In this document: piece by piece, positions 1 through 6,355 of the stretch | How the letters are laid out: each line of letters opens with the position of its first letter | Position numbering within the stretch: position 1 is the stretch's first letter | Origin: an uncultured Selenomonadales bacterium | Lineage (GTDB): Bacteria > Bacillota > Negativicutes > Selenomonadales > Selenomonadaceae | Reading direction: 5' to 3' | Assembly: GCA_937877655.1 (NCBI GenBank) | Contig: CALFJC010000039.1 | Location: 1-9,931, forward strand | Length of the DNA: 9,931 bases | Translations under genes and position numbers: made by a program | The notes under the pieces: generated by a model | What the model was told of the DNA's origin: nothing | The model's input: only the letters and a program-made list of their open reading frames with translations | Databases searched by the model: none

Positions 1-353
1 GCGCGGCGATTTGACTAAAAATTTTTTGAAGTCCTTCGCGGCGAAAATAATTGTTGTTACCGAAAAAGACGCCGTAAAATATCGAAGTGAAATTTCAAAC
101 GGGCGCGGAAGAATTTCAAGCGGAATTGTGCCGCCGTCTCGCCGAAAAAACAAGCAAAAAAATTGAATATCCTAAGCGCGGCGATTTGACTAAAATTTTT
201 ACTCGAAATTTTTTGCGGCAGAAATTTTTGTTGTCACGGAAAAAGACGCCGTAAAATATCGAAGTGAAATTTTAAACGGGTGCTGAAGAATTTCAATCGG
301 AGTTGCGCCGCCGTCTCGCCGAAAAAACAGGCAAAAAAAATTGAATATCCTGA
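1..353 (+). pseudogene. Duplicated, degraded 3' end of lpxK (tetraacyldisaccharide 4'-kinase) - relic
   Basis: In copy 1 one frame reads IIVVTEKDAVK (about 47-79), which resembles the conserved TTEKDAVK motif of LpxK, the kinase that phosphorylates the lipid A disaccharide at the inner membrane. From 78 the next frame reads NIEVKFQTGAEEF and then AELCRRLAEK, resembling the final beta strand and helix of LpxK. The residues that normally separate these two parts are missing. Copy 2 shows the same two parts (FVVTEKDAVK, then NIEVKF, a stop codon, TGAEEF) with the same junction. The deletion therefore probably preceded the duplication. Frameshifts and stops rule out a functional product. The family assignment rests on short motifs only. 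Confidence 0.55.
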
Positions 354-380
354 GCGCGGCGATTTGACTAAAAATTTTTT
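1..380. repeat. Tandem repeat of 175-178 bp, two full copies and a partial third
   Basis: The block beginning GCGCGGCGATTTGACTAAAA occurs at 1, 176 and 354, giving unit lengths of 175 and 178 bp. Copies 1 and 2 stay alignable through the stretch with GAAAAAGACGCCG and GCCGTCTCGCCGAAAAAACA. The third copy is recognisable only for about 25 bases before it diverges. The window begins exactly at a unit start, so more copies may lie to the left. The repeated sequence looks like a broken coding fragment (see the pseudogene entry) and not like a regulatory element. Confidence 0.85.
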
Positions 381-398
381 CGTCGGAATTAAATTAAA

Positions 399-426
399 GG
401 TTTCTGTGTTACAGAAATCTTTTTTT
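399..426 (+). terminator. Short hairpin with T7 tract, possible terminator at the end of the relic block
   Basis: A 9-bp stem (GGTTTCTGT / ACAGAAATC, one G-T pair) with a 3-base loop is followed directly by seven T. It could end rightward transcription from the relic repeats. It overlaps the stop codon of the leftward GIY-YIG/UTRA gene, whose TAA falls in the loop region. The stem is AT-rich, so the strength is doubtful. Confidence 0.4.
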
Positions 427-1311
427 GTTGCGCGTCGCCGTATCCTCGAAACAAAAATAATTCGGATGATGTCGCGACTCGGTGTATTCAAATTGAATTC
501 CGTCCGAATTGAAAACGCGCCCGCTCAATACCGCCAAACAATTATAATCATCAAGTTCAAGCCACTCTTTATCTTCGCTCGTCGCCAATTCGACAGTCAT
601 ACGCCGCTTTCTCGTTACGATTTTCATTTTAAGCACGGTCTCCAAATATTCATAAATCGACTGCGTGGCAATCTCCCAATTCAAATTGCCGACCGCGCTG
701 ATTAGAAAAAGATTTTTATCGAGAATCAACGGTTTGTCATTCAAATAGCGAACGCGGCGCACGTCATAGAGTTTCGCGCCGACCGGAAATCCGGTTTTTT
801 CGGCAAGATCTTTGTCAGCGGTGATTCTGTCAAAACGAGTGACTTGCGTATGATGTTTAAACTTGTTGCGCGTTGCCGCTTCTTTAAACGATTCTATTCC
901 GCCGATTAAAAAAATATTTCTGCCGACAGGTTCATAAATTACACGAGCTCTTTGTCCTTGCCGAGATTGTATATAATCTATTTTTTCCTTAATGTCTGCG
1001 ATACGACTTGATGGAGCTTGAGTTCTATTTCCGGATTTAATGCCGTAACCGATTAAATTATACCCATTTGGAAATACGCAATTACATTCGTGAATAAATT
1101 TTCTTTCAAGAAGGTCGAGTTCCTCCTTAGTTTGACATTCGGCGATGATTGTAATTGTGAAATTTTCAATACCGAATTCTTGAATGGCTTCATCAATGAG
1201 CGAATGGCGTTTGTTGTAAAGGTGCCCGCGCATTCGTTCTTCAAGAGTTTTGGTTGTTTTGCCGACATAAGCCGGTAAATTGAGTTTGTTGGTGATTTTG
1301 TAGATGAGCAT
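409..1311 (-). CDS. GIY-YIG nuclease domain fused to a TreR-like UTRA domain
   Basis: The 300-residue product has two unrelated parts. Residues 1-90 are a GIY-YIG domain like those of homing and phage endonucleases: LIYKITN and AYVGKTT for the GIY and YIG strands, R26 in LEERMRGH, the expected catalytic glutamate E69 in LLERKFI, and PNGYNLIGYG. Residues about 113-300 match the UTRA effector domain of the GntR-family trehalose repressor TreR, from IQSRQGQ through FLIGGIESFKEAA, AEKTGFPVG, SIYEYLE and DGIQFEYTESRHHP. The winged helix that binds the tre operator is absent; the GIY-YIG domain takes its place. ATG at 1311 is preferred over an upstream GTG (1338) because GAGGT lies 7 bases before it and the family usually begins MxIYKITN. 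The gene diverges from the EIIA fragment. It is either a deletion-made chimera or a real fusion. The domain calls are firm; the function is unknown. Confidence 0.85.
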   Translation of the reverse strand: MLIYKITNKLNLPAYVGKTTKTLEERMRGHLYNKRHSLIDEAIQEFGIENFTITIIAECQTKEELDLLERKFIHECNCVFPNGYNLIGYGIKSGNRTQAPSSRIADIKEKIDYIQSRQGQRARVIYEPVGRNIFLIGGIESFKEAATRNKFKHHTQVTRFDRITADKDLAEKTGFPVGAKLYDVRRVRYLNDKPLILDKNLFLISAVGNLNWEIATQSIYEYLETVLKMKIVTRKRRMTVELATSEDKEWLELDDYNCLAVLSGRVFNSDGIQFEYTESRHHPNYFCFEDTATRNKKRFL

Positions 1312-1331
1312 AAGCCTTACCTCGCAATTCG

Positions 1332-1360
1332 TTGACACTCACGGGCAAGACTGCTAAAAT
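1332..1360 (+). promoter_or_regulatory. Near-consensus sigma-70 promoter with extended -10
   Basis: TTGACA (1332-1337), a 17-base spacer and TAAAAT (1355-1360) preceded by TGC form a -35/extended -10 promoter that would start RNA near 1367. It faces the EIIA/porin/treC side and is probably the original tre operon promoter. It lies inside the divergent gap next to the UTRA-fusion gene. Confidence 0.65.
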
Positions 1361-1384
1361 ATTTGCGAAAGATCTTGCTCCGTG
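1340..1384. promoter_or_regulatory. Inverted repeat around the -10 box, candidate operator
   Basis: CACGGGCAAGA (1340-1350) and TCTTGCTCCGTG (1373-1384) are inverted copies, perfect except for one extra base, and flank the -10 element. A transcript starting near 1367 would contain only the right arm, so an RNA hairpin is unlikely. A protein-binding site is more plausible. TreR is the obvious former ligand given the neighbouring genes, but that is inference. Confidence 0.4.
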
Positions 1385-1385
1385 A

Positions 1386-2162
1386 TTGGATTTGATTTCT
1401 ACAGTTCAAATTCTATTACGCGCAAGGTTTTTCGTCAACATAGACATTTTTTTTGCACAAAATTTTTCGGCGAGCATGGTCGGTCAAGGCTTGGCAATTA
1501 AACCTTACAGCGAAATTGTTTGTGCGCCTGTCTCCGGGAAAATCACCGTGCTTATGGACGCCTCGAAACATGCGGTCGGCATGACGCTTTCAAACGGCGT
1601 TGAAATTTTGATTCACGTAGGAATTGATACAGTTTCCATGAACGGCGAAGGCTTCAGCTATCTTGTTAAAGTCGGCGACGTTGTCAAGGCGGGAACTCCT
1701 TTGCTTAAGTTCAGTCGCGAAAAAATTAAGGCGGCAGGACATCCCGATACGGCGGTTTTCGTTGTCACAAATCCCAACGGCGTTGAAACTTTCAAATTTA
1801 ACAGCGGACAAAACGCAAAAACGGGACAAACCGAAATGGCGCAGATAATCGCTAAGGCAATGGCGAAAAATCCGATGGGCGCAAATAAAGCCGGCTCGAC
1901 AGATTGGCGGCGGAGTTCCGTGACGAATTGGACGCTTTGGGAGTCCGCGTCTCCGAACTTGAAAAATACGCCGATTTTGTCAAGTGGCAAAGCAAAATCG
2001 AATACACTTATCACAGCTACCGCACTCAAACTCAAAACGAAGGCGGCGGACGTACAAAACACCGCGACAATGACGATACTTTTGTTTTTCGTCTCGAACC
2101 GACTGCAACCGTCAATGATCATTGGTTCCTTTGGGCGCGTATCGACGCCAAGGACAATATGA
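1386..2162 (+). pseudogene. Truncated PTS EIIA(Glc) domain, probably the end of treP, fused to an SLH tail
   Basis: Residues about 24-148 are a glucose-type EIIA domain, the phosphocarrier that passes phosphate from HPr to EIIB. MVGQGLAIKP, APVSGKITVL, SKHAVGMT (H62) and GVEILIHVGIDTV (H77, the expected phosphorylated histidine) are all present. The EIIB and EIIC domains of a trehalose permease are missing. The first 20 or so residues resemble nothing in the family, so the 5' part was lost. From 1833 the same frame continues as EMAQIIAKAMAKNP, the end of an SLH motif that belongs to the porin. Everything after about 1904 is out-of-frame porin sequence. The start is uncertain: TTG 1386 or ATG 1476, neither with a clear ribosome binding site. 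The trehalose assignment comes from the treR-like and treC neighbours. A soluble EIIA could still fold. Confidence 0.7.
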
Positions 2163-3100
2163 AATATGATACTCACGCTCAAAAAAATTTTTACCTTGTC
2201 AGAGGCTGGGCGCAAGGCAATTACGATAATTTTAAAATCAGAATCGGCAAACCCGATCTTTACACAAATGAAGACGGGCTCCTTTGGGATACCGATTATT
2301 CCGGCGCGGATATTCAATTCGACAAAAGATTTCAGACGAGAATTTTCGCGGGACGTTTCAACGCGGATACAACCGGCGGCGGAACTCGCGGCTATTATTA
2401 TCAGAACGGCAACCGAGCTCAAGACGAAGACCCCGTCAATTTTTTGGGCGTTAATTTTCAATATGTGCCCGAAAAAAATAAAGGATTTTACGGCGGCGCG
2501 GCTTATTATCACATAAAGGATGACGATTTCAAAACGGCAGGCAAGCTCTATTCCGACAAGGCGGGCGGCGAAGACGTTGCAAGCGTTTGGTCTGTCAATG
2601 CGGGCTATTGGTTCGGTAACAAGTTCAGAGTTTACGGCGCGTATGCAAAAAATAACAAAGCTGATGTCGAAGATTATTCTTGGCAAGCACAAGCGCGCTA
2701 CGGCAACTACGCCGACAGAGCCAAGCGCAATGATTGGGCAGTTTTTGCGGGCTGCAAGCATCAAGGCACAAATACTTCATTCAGCGCGATTAACCGGGAT
2801 GATGTCATTCTCGGCACAAAAGGTTGGAACGTCGGCGCGGCATGGGCTCCTATGGACAATGTCGGCGTTATCCTGAAATATTTCAACGGCAAATATATTA
2901 TCGGACGCGGCGATGCCGAAAAACTTTTTGCCCGCGTCGAATTTTTTATTGACAAAGCGGAGGTTGAAAATTGGACAGACGAAACAATTTGGTTTGACGC
3001 CGTGCCCTATGCGTCAGTTGGTATTGAGAAAGCCAAAAAAGTTTTCGACGAGGCGTTCGGCAATTTGAAAAGTTGCAACGTGACGATTTTGGACATATGA
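1904..3100 (+). pseudogene. OmpM-like SLH porin, barrel part only, N-terminus lost and C-terminus fused
   Basis: The frame opens with AAEFRDELDALGVRVSELEK, the linker helix that follows the SLH domain in Negativicutes outer-membrane porins. About 330 residues of alternating aromatic and charged strands follow, typical of a beta barrel. The barrel ends in KLFARVEFF (to 2947), close to the usual C-terminal aromatic signal for outer-membrane insertion. The signal peptide and most of the SLH domain, which anchors the envelope to peptidoglycan, are missing. The last SLH residues lie in the EIIA frame upstream, separated by a one-base frame change near 1902-1904. Instead of stopping after VEFF, the frame runs on into an NTF2-like remnant up to a TGA at 3098. 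The TTG at 1904 has no ribosome binding site. No export is possible as written, so I call it broken. Confidence 0.8.
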
Positions 3101-3201
3101 TGCGCCAAACCGATTATCTCGAAAAGCGCAACGGCAAATGGAAAGTTTTACATGAACATACTTCTGCCGCGCAGGATTGGGACGGCACGATTGACGAATA
3201 A
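2951..3201 (+). pseudogene. NTF2/SnoaL-like protein remnant with internal deletion
   Basis: The first part, in the porin frame, reads ENWTDETIWFDAVPYASVG and then KVFDEAFGNLKSCNVTILD. That is the first half of a SnoaL-like (NTF2-fold) domain. The second part, from 3097 in another frame, reads MMRQTDYLEKRNGKWKVLHE and then HTS, its last two strands. About 30-40 residues that should lie between are missing, and the junction at about 3090-3100 changes frame. Family members are small cone-shaped proteins, some enzymes and some of unknown role; no substrate can be inferred. A G6 tract and the SDR remnant follow. Confidence 0.6.
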
Positions 3202-3216
3202 ATTGGGGGGATTGTA

Positions 3217-3524
3217 TTGAAAAAAGTTGCATTGATAACGGGCGCGGCAACGGGAAAATTCTCAATGTCTCCTCGACGGCGGCACTTTTCCCCGGCGGAA
3301 TGGACACGGGCTTTGCGAAGGCGTCGAGCTTGGAAAATACCGCGCCGGCTAAGGAAATGATTTTCACGCCCGAAGTTGTTGCGCAGGACGGCTATGACGC
3401 AATGATTCGCGGCGATATGGAAGTTATCTCGAAACTCACGCCCGAACATGCCGAATGGTTTAAGACAATCCCGACGACACCCAAAGAAATTTTGCTTAAA
3501 CAAATTTTTGACATGCAGAAATGA
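3217..3524 (+). pseudogene. Short-chain dehydrogenase (SDR) remnant with two internal deletions
   Basis: TTG at 3217, six bases after a G6 tract that could act as ribosome binding site, starts KKVALITGAATG, the nucleotide-binding first strand of an SDR. At about 3255 the frame changes to KILNVSSTAALFPGG, normally some 110-120 residues further on. This is followed at once by MDTGFAKAS, normally after the YxxxK active site. The catalytic Tyr and Lys and most of the Rossmann fold are therefore gone. The C-terminal part (to TGA at 3522-3524) is preserved: FTPEVVAQDGYDAMIRGD and later LLKQIFDMQK. Whether an internal ATG (3300) is translated is doubtful. SDR and NTF2-like genes next to each other suggest a former two-gene unit. 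Confidence 0.7.
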
Positions 3525-3541
3525 TTTTTGGAGGCAATTAA

Positions 3542-5197
3542 ATGAAATTCAGCAACAAGGTTGTTTATCAGATTTACCCGAGAAGTTTTTACGACTCGAA
3601 CGGCGACGGGCTCGGCGATATTCGCGGCATTATAGAAAAGCTCGATTATGTTGCGTCGTTGGGCGTAGATTATATTTGGTCAACGCCGTTTTTCGTCTCG
3701 CCGATGAAAGATAACGGCTACGACGTTGCCGACTACTGCAAAATTGATCCGCGCTTTGGAACTATGGCGGACGTTGAAGAACTTATTGCGGAAGCAAAAA
3801 AGCGCGGGTTGTCCTTAATGTTTGATATGGTTCTTTGTCACACTTCGGGTCAGCATGAATGGTTTCAACGTGCGCTTGCAGGTGACAAAAAATATCAAGG
3901 TTATTACATTTTGTGCGACGGTCGCAACAAAAAAAGTGAAGATGATTCGGGAGAGCCGCCTACAAATTGGCAATGTGCTTTCGGCGGCAGTGCTTGGCAA
4001 TGGGAGCCGCGCTTGAAAAAGTGGTATCTGCATTTGCATGATGTCAGCCAGCCCGATCTTGATTGGACAAATCCAAAAGTACGTGAAGAGCTTGCAAATG
4101 TCGTGCGGTTTTGGAAGGACAAAGGCGTCAGAGGTTTTCGTTTCGACGTAATAAATCTTATTTCCAAGCCGGAAATTTTTGAGGATGATACCGAAGGGCT
4201 GGGCAGAAAACTTTTTGCAGACGGACCGCATGTTCATGAATATTTGAAAGAACTTGTGAAAAATGCCGGGATTGAAGGCATGATTACCGTTGGAGAAATG
4301 GCGTCAACCGATTTGAAAAATTGTTTGGTTTACACAAACCCCGACGCGCATGAACTTTCAATGGCATTCAGCTTTCATCACTTGAAAGTTGATTACAAAG
4401 ACGGCGACAAGTGGTCGCTCATGCCCGCCGATATTCCCGCGCTGAAAAAACTTTTCGAGACATGGCAAGTCGGCATGGAACACGGCGGCGGTTGGAATGC
4501 AGTTTTCTGGTGCAATCATGATCAGCCGCGAGCCGTTTCCAGATTCTGTGACGACGGAAAATTTCATGACGAATCGGCTAAAATGTTGGCGGCGGCGATT
4601 CATTTCATGCGCGGCACTCCTTACATTTATCAAGGCGAAGAACTCGGCATGACGAACGCAAAATTTACTTCCATTGAACAATATCGCGACGTTGAGAGCT
4701 TGAATTATTATAAAATCCTGCGCGAGGCGGGTAAATCTGAAGAAGATGCTTTAAAGATTATCGGCGAACGTTCTCGCGACAACAGCCGCACGCCCATGCA
4801 ATGGTCGGCAGAAAAATTCGCAGGTTTTTCAAGCGTCGAGCCGTGGATCTCCTCTCCCGATAATTTTAAAACTTTTAATGTCGAAACCGAACAGCGCGAT
4901 GAAAATTCCGTTCTGAATTTCTATAAAAAGCTTGTTCGGCTCCGCAAAACAAAAAAAATTATCGCGGACGGCGCGATTGAATTCATTGAACGCGAAAATC
5001 CCGACGTTCTTGCTTATCGCCGCACTCTCGGCGAAGAAATTTTAATTGTGCTTTGCAACTTCCGCGACTCGGAGAGCGCACTTTACGAAAAAAATTTTGC
5101 TTCCTACTCCGCGCAGGGCTTTAAAAAAATTTTGGGCAACTATGACGGACTCGCCGAAAATCTTCGTCCGTTTGAAGTTGTCGTCCTTGAAAAGTAA
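3542..5197 (+). CDS. treC: Trehalose-6-phosphate hydrolase (alpha,alpha-phosphotrehalase, GH13)
   Basis: Cytoplasmic enzyme that splits trehalose 6-phosphate, the product of PTS import, into glucose and glucose 6-phosphate. The 551 residues are full length for the family. The N-terminus KVVYQIYPRSFYDSNGDGLG is typical, as are the GH13 landmarks: HLHDVSQPDLDW, the nucleophile D202 in GFRFDVIN, the acid/base E252 in TVGEMAS, and D327 in CNHDQPR. Region I reads DMVLCH with Cys99 where GH13 enzymes nearly always have Asn. GGAGG at 3530-3534 precedes the ATG by seven bases. No clear promoter of its own was seen. It may depend on the promoter at 1332, with broken genes now lying between. A hairpin terminator follows at 5238. 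The related oligo-1,6-glucosidases are an alternative, but the treR-like and EIIA neighbours favour treC. Confidence 0.9.
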   Translation: MKFSNKVVYQIYPRSFYDSNGDGLGDIRGIIEKLDYVASLGVDYIWSTPFFVSPMKDNGYDVADYCKIDPRFGTMADVEELIAEAKKRGLSLMFDMVLCHTSGQHEWFQRALAGDKKYQGYYILCDGRNKKSEDDSGEPPTNWQCAFGGSAWQWEPRLKKWYLHLHDVSQPDLDWTNPKVREELANVVRFWKDKGVRGFRFDVINLISKPEIFEDDTEGLGRKLFADGPHVHEYLKELVKNAGIEGMITVGEMASTDLKNCLVYTNPDAHELSMAFSFHHLKVDYKDGDKWSLMPADIPALKKLFETWQVGMEHGGGWNAVFWCNHDQPRAVSRFCDDGKFHDESAKMLAAAIHFMRGTPYIYQGEELGMTNAKFTSIEQYRDVESLNYYKILREAGKSEEDALKIIGERSRDNSRTPMQWSAEKFAGFSSVEPWISSPDNFKTFNVETEQRDENSVLNFYKKLVRLRKTKKIIADGAIEFIERENPDVLAYRRTLGEEILIVLCNFRDSESALYEKNFASYSAQGFKKILGNYDGLAENLRPFEVVVLEK

Positions 5198-5237
5198 ACC
5201 CACTTCTCCATAAAACCACTTACTCCGAATAAAATTT

Positions 5238-5269
5238 TCTGTCGCTTGCGGGCGGCAGATTTTTTTTTT
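5238..5269 (+). terminator. Rho-independent terminator after treC
   Basis: TCTGTCGC pairs with GCGGCAGA (8 bp, one G-T pair) around a six-base loop TTGCGG and is followed by a run of ten T. The same hairpin recurs at 6265. Confidence 0.85.
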
Positions 5270-5276
5270 CGGCATG

Positions 5277-5285
5277 TGTTATAAT
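5277..5285 (+). promoter_or_regulatory. Extended -10 promoter for the YitT-family gene
   Basis: TGTTATAAT is a perfect TGnTATAAT extended -10. No good -35 is seen; that position would overlap the T tract of the terminator just upstream. The start of RNA near 5292 leaves about 24 bases before the GTG start. Confidence 0.6.
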
Positions 5286-5315
5286 CGAAAAAATTTTTTG
5301 CAGAGGAGGAATTCC

Positions 5316-6218
5316 GTGAATCTGAAATACAGGTTGTTCAGAAATTTAAAGGAGATTCATTGGACAAATTTTATCCCGTTGACAATCGCGGGCACGATTA
5401 ATGCGTTCGGCGTTATGCTGTTCATGTATCCCGTGAAACTTTACGACAGCGGCATGTCGGGCGTCTCAATGCTTTTGAATCAGCTGACGCCGGAAATTTA
5501 TACGCTGTCATTATTCCTCGTGATTTTCAATGTTCCGATTTTTATTTTCGGGCTGAAGAAGCAGGGCTTTGCATTCACGGTTTACTCAATCTTCGCGGTA
5601 TTTATCTACTCGGTGGCTTCGGGTTTTCTGACGGAATTTTTTCCGCTCGATACAGTTCCCGAATCTCCTTTTGCGGGAAAAGATTTATTGCTTTGCGCAA
5701 TTTTCGGCGGAACTTTATCGGGCATCGGCAGCGGCTTGACAATTCGTTGGGGCGGCGCGATTGACGGCATTGACGTTTTATCCGTAATTTTTGCAAAAGG
5801 GCTCGGCTTGTCGCTCGGTTCGTTCGTCATGATCTTCGACACGATTTTATATGTCATTTGCGGAATTATCGTCGGCAGTTGGATTTTGCCGCTTTATTCG
5901 ATTGTCACTTACTATATCGGCTCGCAAGTCGTTGATTTTGTCGTTGAAGGCTTGGACAGATCGAAAAGCGCAATGATTGTCACGAATAAGGCTGAAGAAA
6001 TTTCCAACGCACTCAGCGAACAATTTCAGGCGAGCGGCACGATTATAAATGCAATCGGCGGCTATTCAAAAGAGGAAAAGCAGATTATTTATTTCGTGGT
6101 AAACCATTTCCAGATTAACAAGCTGAAAAAAGTTGTTTACGAAATTGACAAGTCGGCGTTCATTTCTCTTTATGAAGTCTCGGACATCATCAAGAAAAAG
6201 CAGGTCACGCACAAATAA
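5316..6218 (+). CDS. YitT family membrane protein (DUF161 + DUF2179)
   Basis: A 300-residue integral membrane protein. Residues about 17-205 hold five to six hydrophobic segments with the family's conserved patches, FGVMLFMYPVKLYDSGMSGV and RWGGAIDGIDVLSV. Residues about 215-290 form the soluble DUF2179 domain (SAMIVTNKAEEI, GGYSKEEKQIIYFVV). Members are widespread in Firmicutes; transport or membrane roles have been suggested but no substrate is established. GTG at 5316 is chosen as start because AGGAGG lies six bases upstream. An in-frame ATG at 5274 falls in the promoter before the -10 box. It forms a single-gene unit between two near-identical terminators. Confidence 0.88.
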   Translation: MNLKYRLFRNLKEIHWTNFIPLTIAGTINAFGVMLFMYPVKLYDSGMSGVSMLLNQLTPEIYTLSLFLVIFNVPIFIFGLKKQGFAFTVYSIFAVFIYSVASGFLTEFFPLDTVPESPFAGKDLLLCAIFGGTLSGIGSGLTIRWGGAIDGIDVLSVIFAKGLGLSLGSFVMIFDTILYVICGIIVGSWILPLYSIVTYYIGSQVVDFVVEGLDRSKSAMIVTNKAEEISNALSEQFQASGTIINAIGGYSKEEKQIIYFVVNHFQINKLKKVVYEIDKSAFISLYEVSDIIKKKQVTHK

Positions 6219-6264
6219 TTTTTTTGGGAACTTTGAAGGCAATCATTTTTTGCAAAAAATTTTA

Positions 6265-6293
6265 TCTGTTGCTTGCGGGCGGCAGATTTTTTT
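6265..6293 (+). terminator. Rho-independent terminator after the YitT-family gene
   Basis: TCTGTTGC pairs with GCGGCAGA (8 bp with two G-T pairs), loop TTGCGG, followed by seven T. It differs from the 5238 hairpin by a single stem base. Confidence 0.8.
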
Positions 6294-6314
6294 GTATGAA
6301 AATTTCCTGTGTTG

Positions 6315-6323
6315 TGTTATAAT
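6315..6323 (+). promoter_or_regulatory. Extended -10 promoter for trpS
   Basis: TGTTATAAT is again a perfect extended -10, inside the string TGTGTTATAATC that also precedes the YitT-family gene. No convincing -35. RNA would start near 6330, leaving about 26 bases of leader, too short for a T-box. Confidence 0.6.
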
Positions 6324-6355
6324 CAACGAAATTTTTTTATGGAGGAGTTTTTAAC

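Noticed and set aside
280..705. Rightward open frame of 141 codons overlapping the relic repeats and the end of the UTRA gene
   Set aside because: Its second half is antisense to the well-supported UTRA coding sequence, and its first half mixes frames of the relic repeat.
1312..1338. GTG start at 1338 for the GIY-YIG/UTRA gene
   Set aside because: The added residues are not part of the GIY-YIG family pattern, and ATG at 1311 has a suitable GAGGT spaced seven bases away.
1658..2764. Reverse-strand open frame of 368 codons across the EIIA and porin remnants
   Set aside because: It lies opposite recognisable EIIA and porin coding sequence, has biased composition typical of a shadow frame, and shows no family motif.
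5274..5315. Upstream ATG start for the YitT-family gene
   Set aside because: This ATG lies before the -10 box of the only visible promoter and has no ribosome binding site. GTG at 5316 has AGGAGG six bases upstream.
6294..6355. T-box leader controlling trpS
   Set aside because: Only about 26 bases separate the likely RNA start from the ATG, and the T-box conserved sequence is absent.
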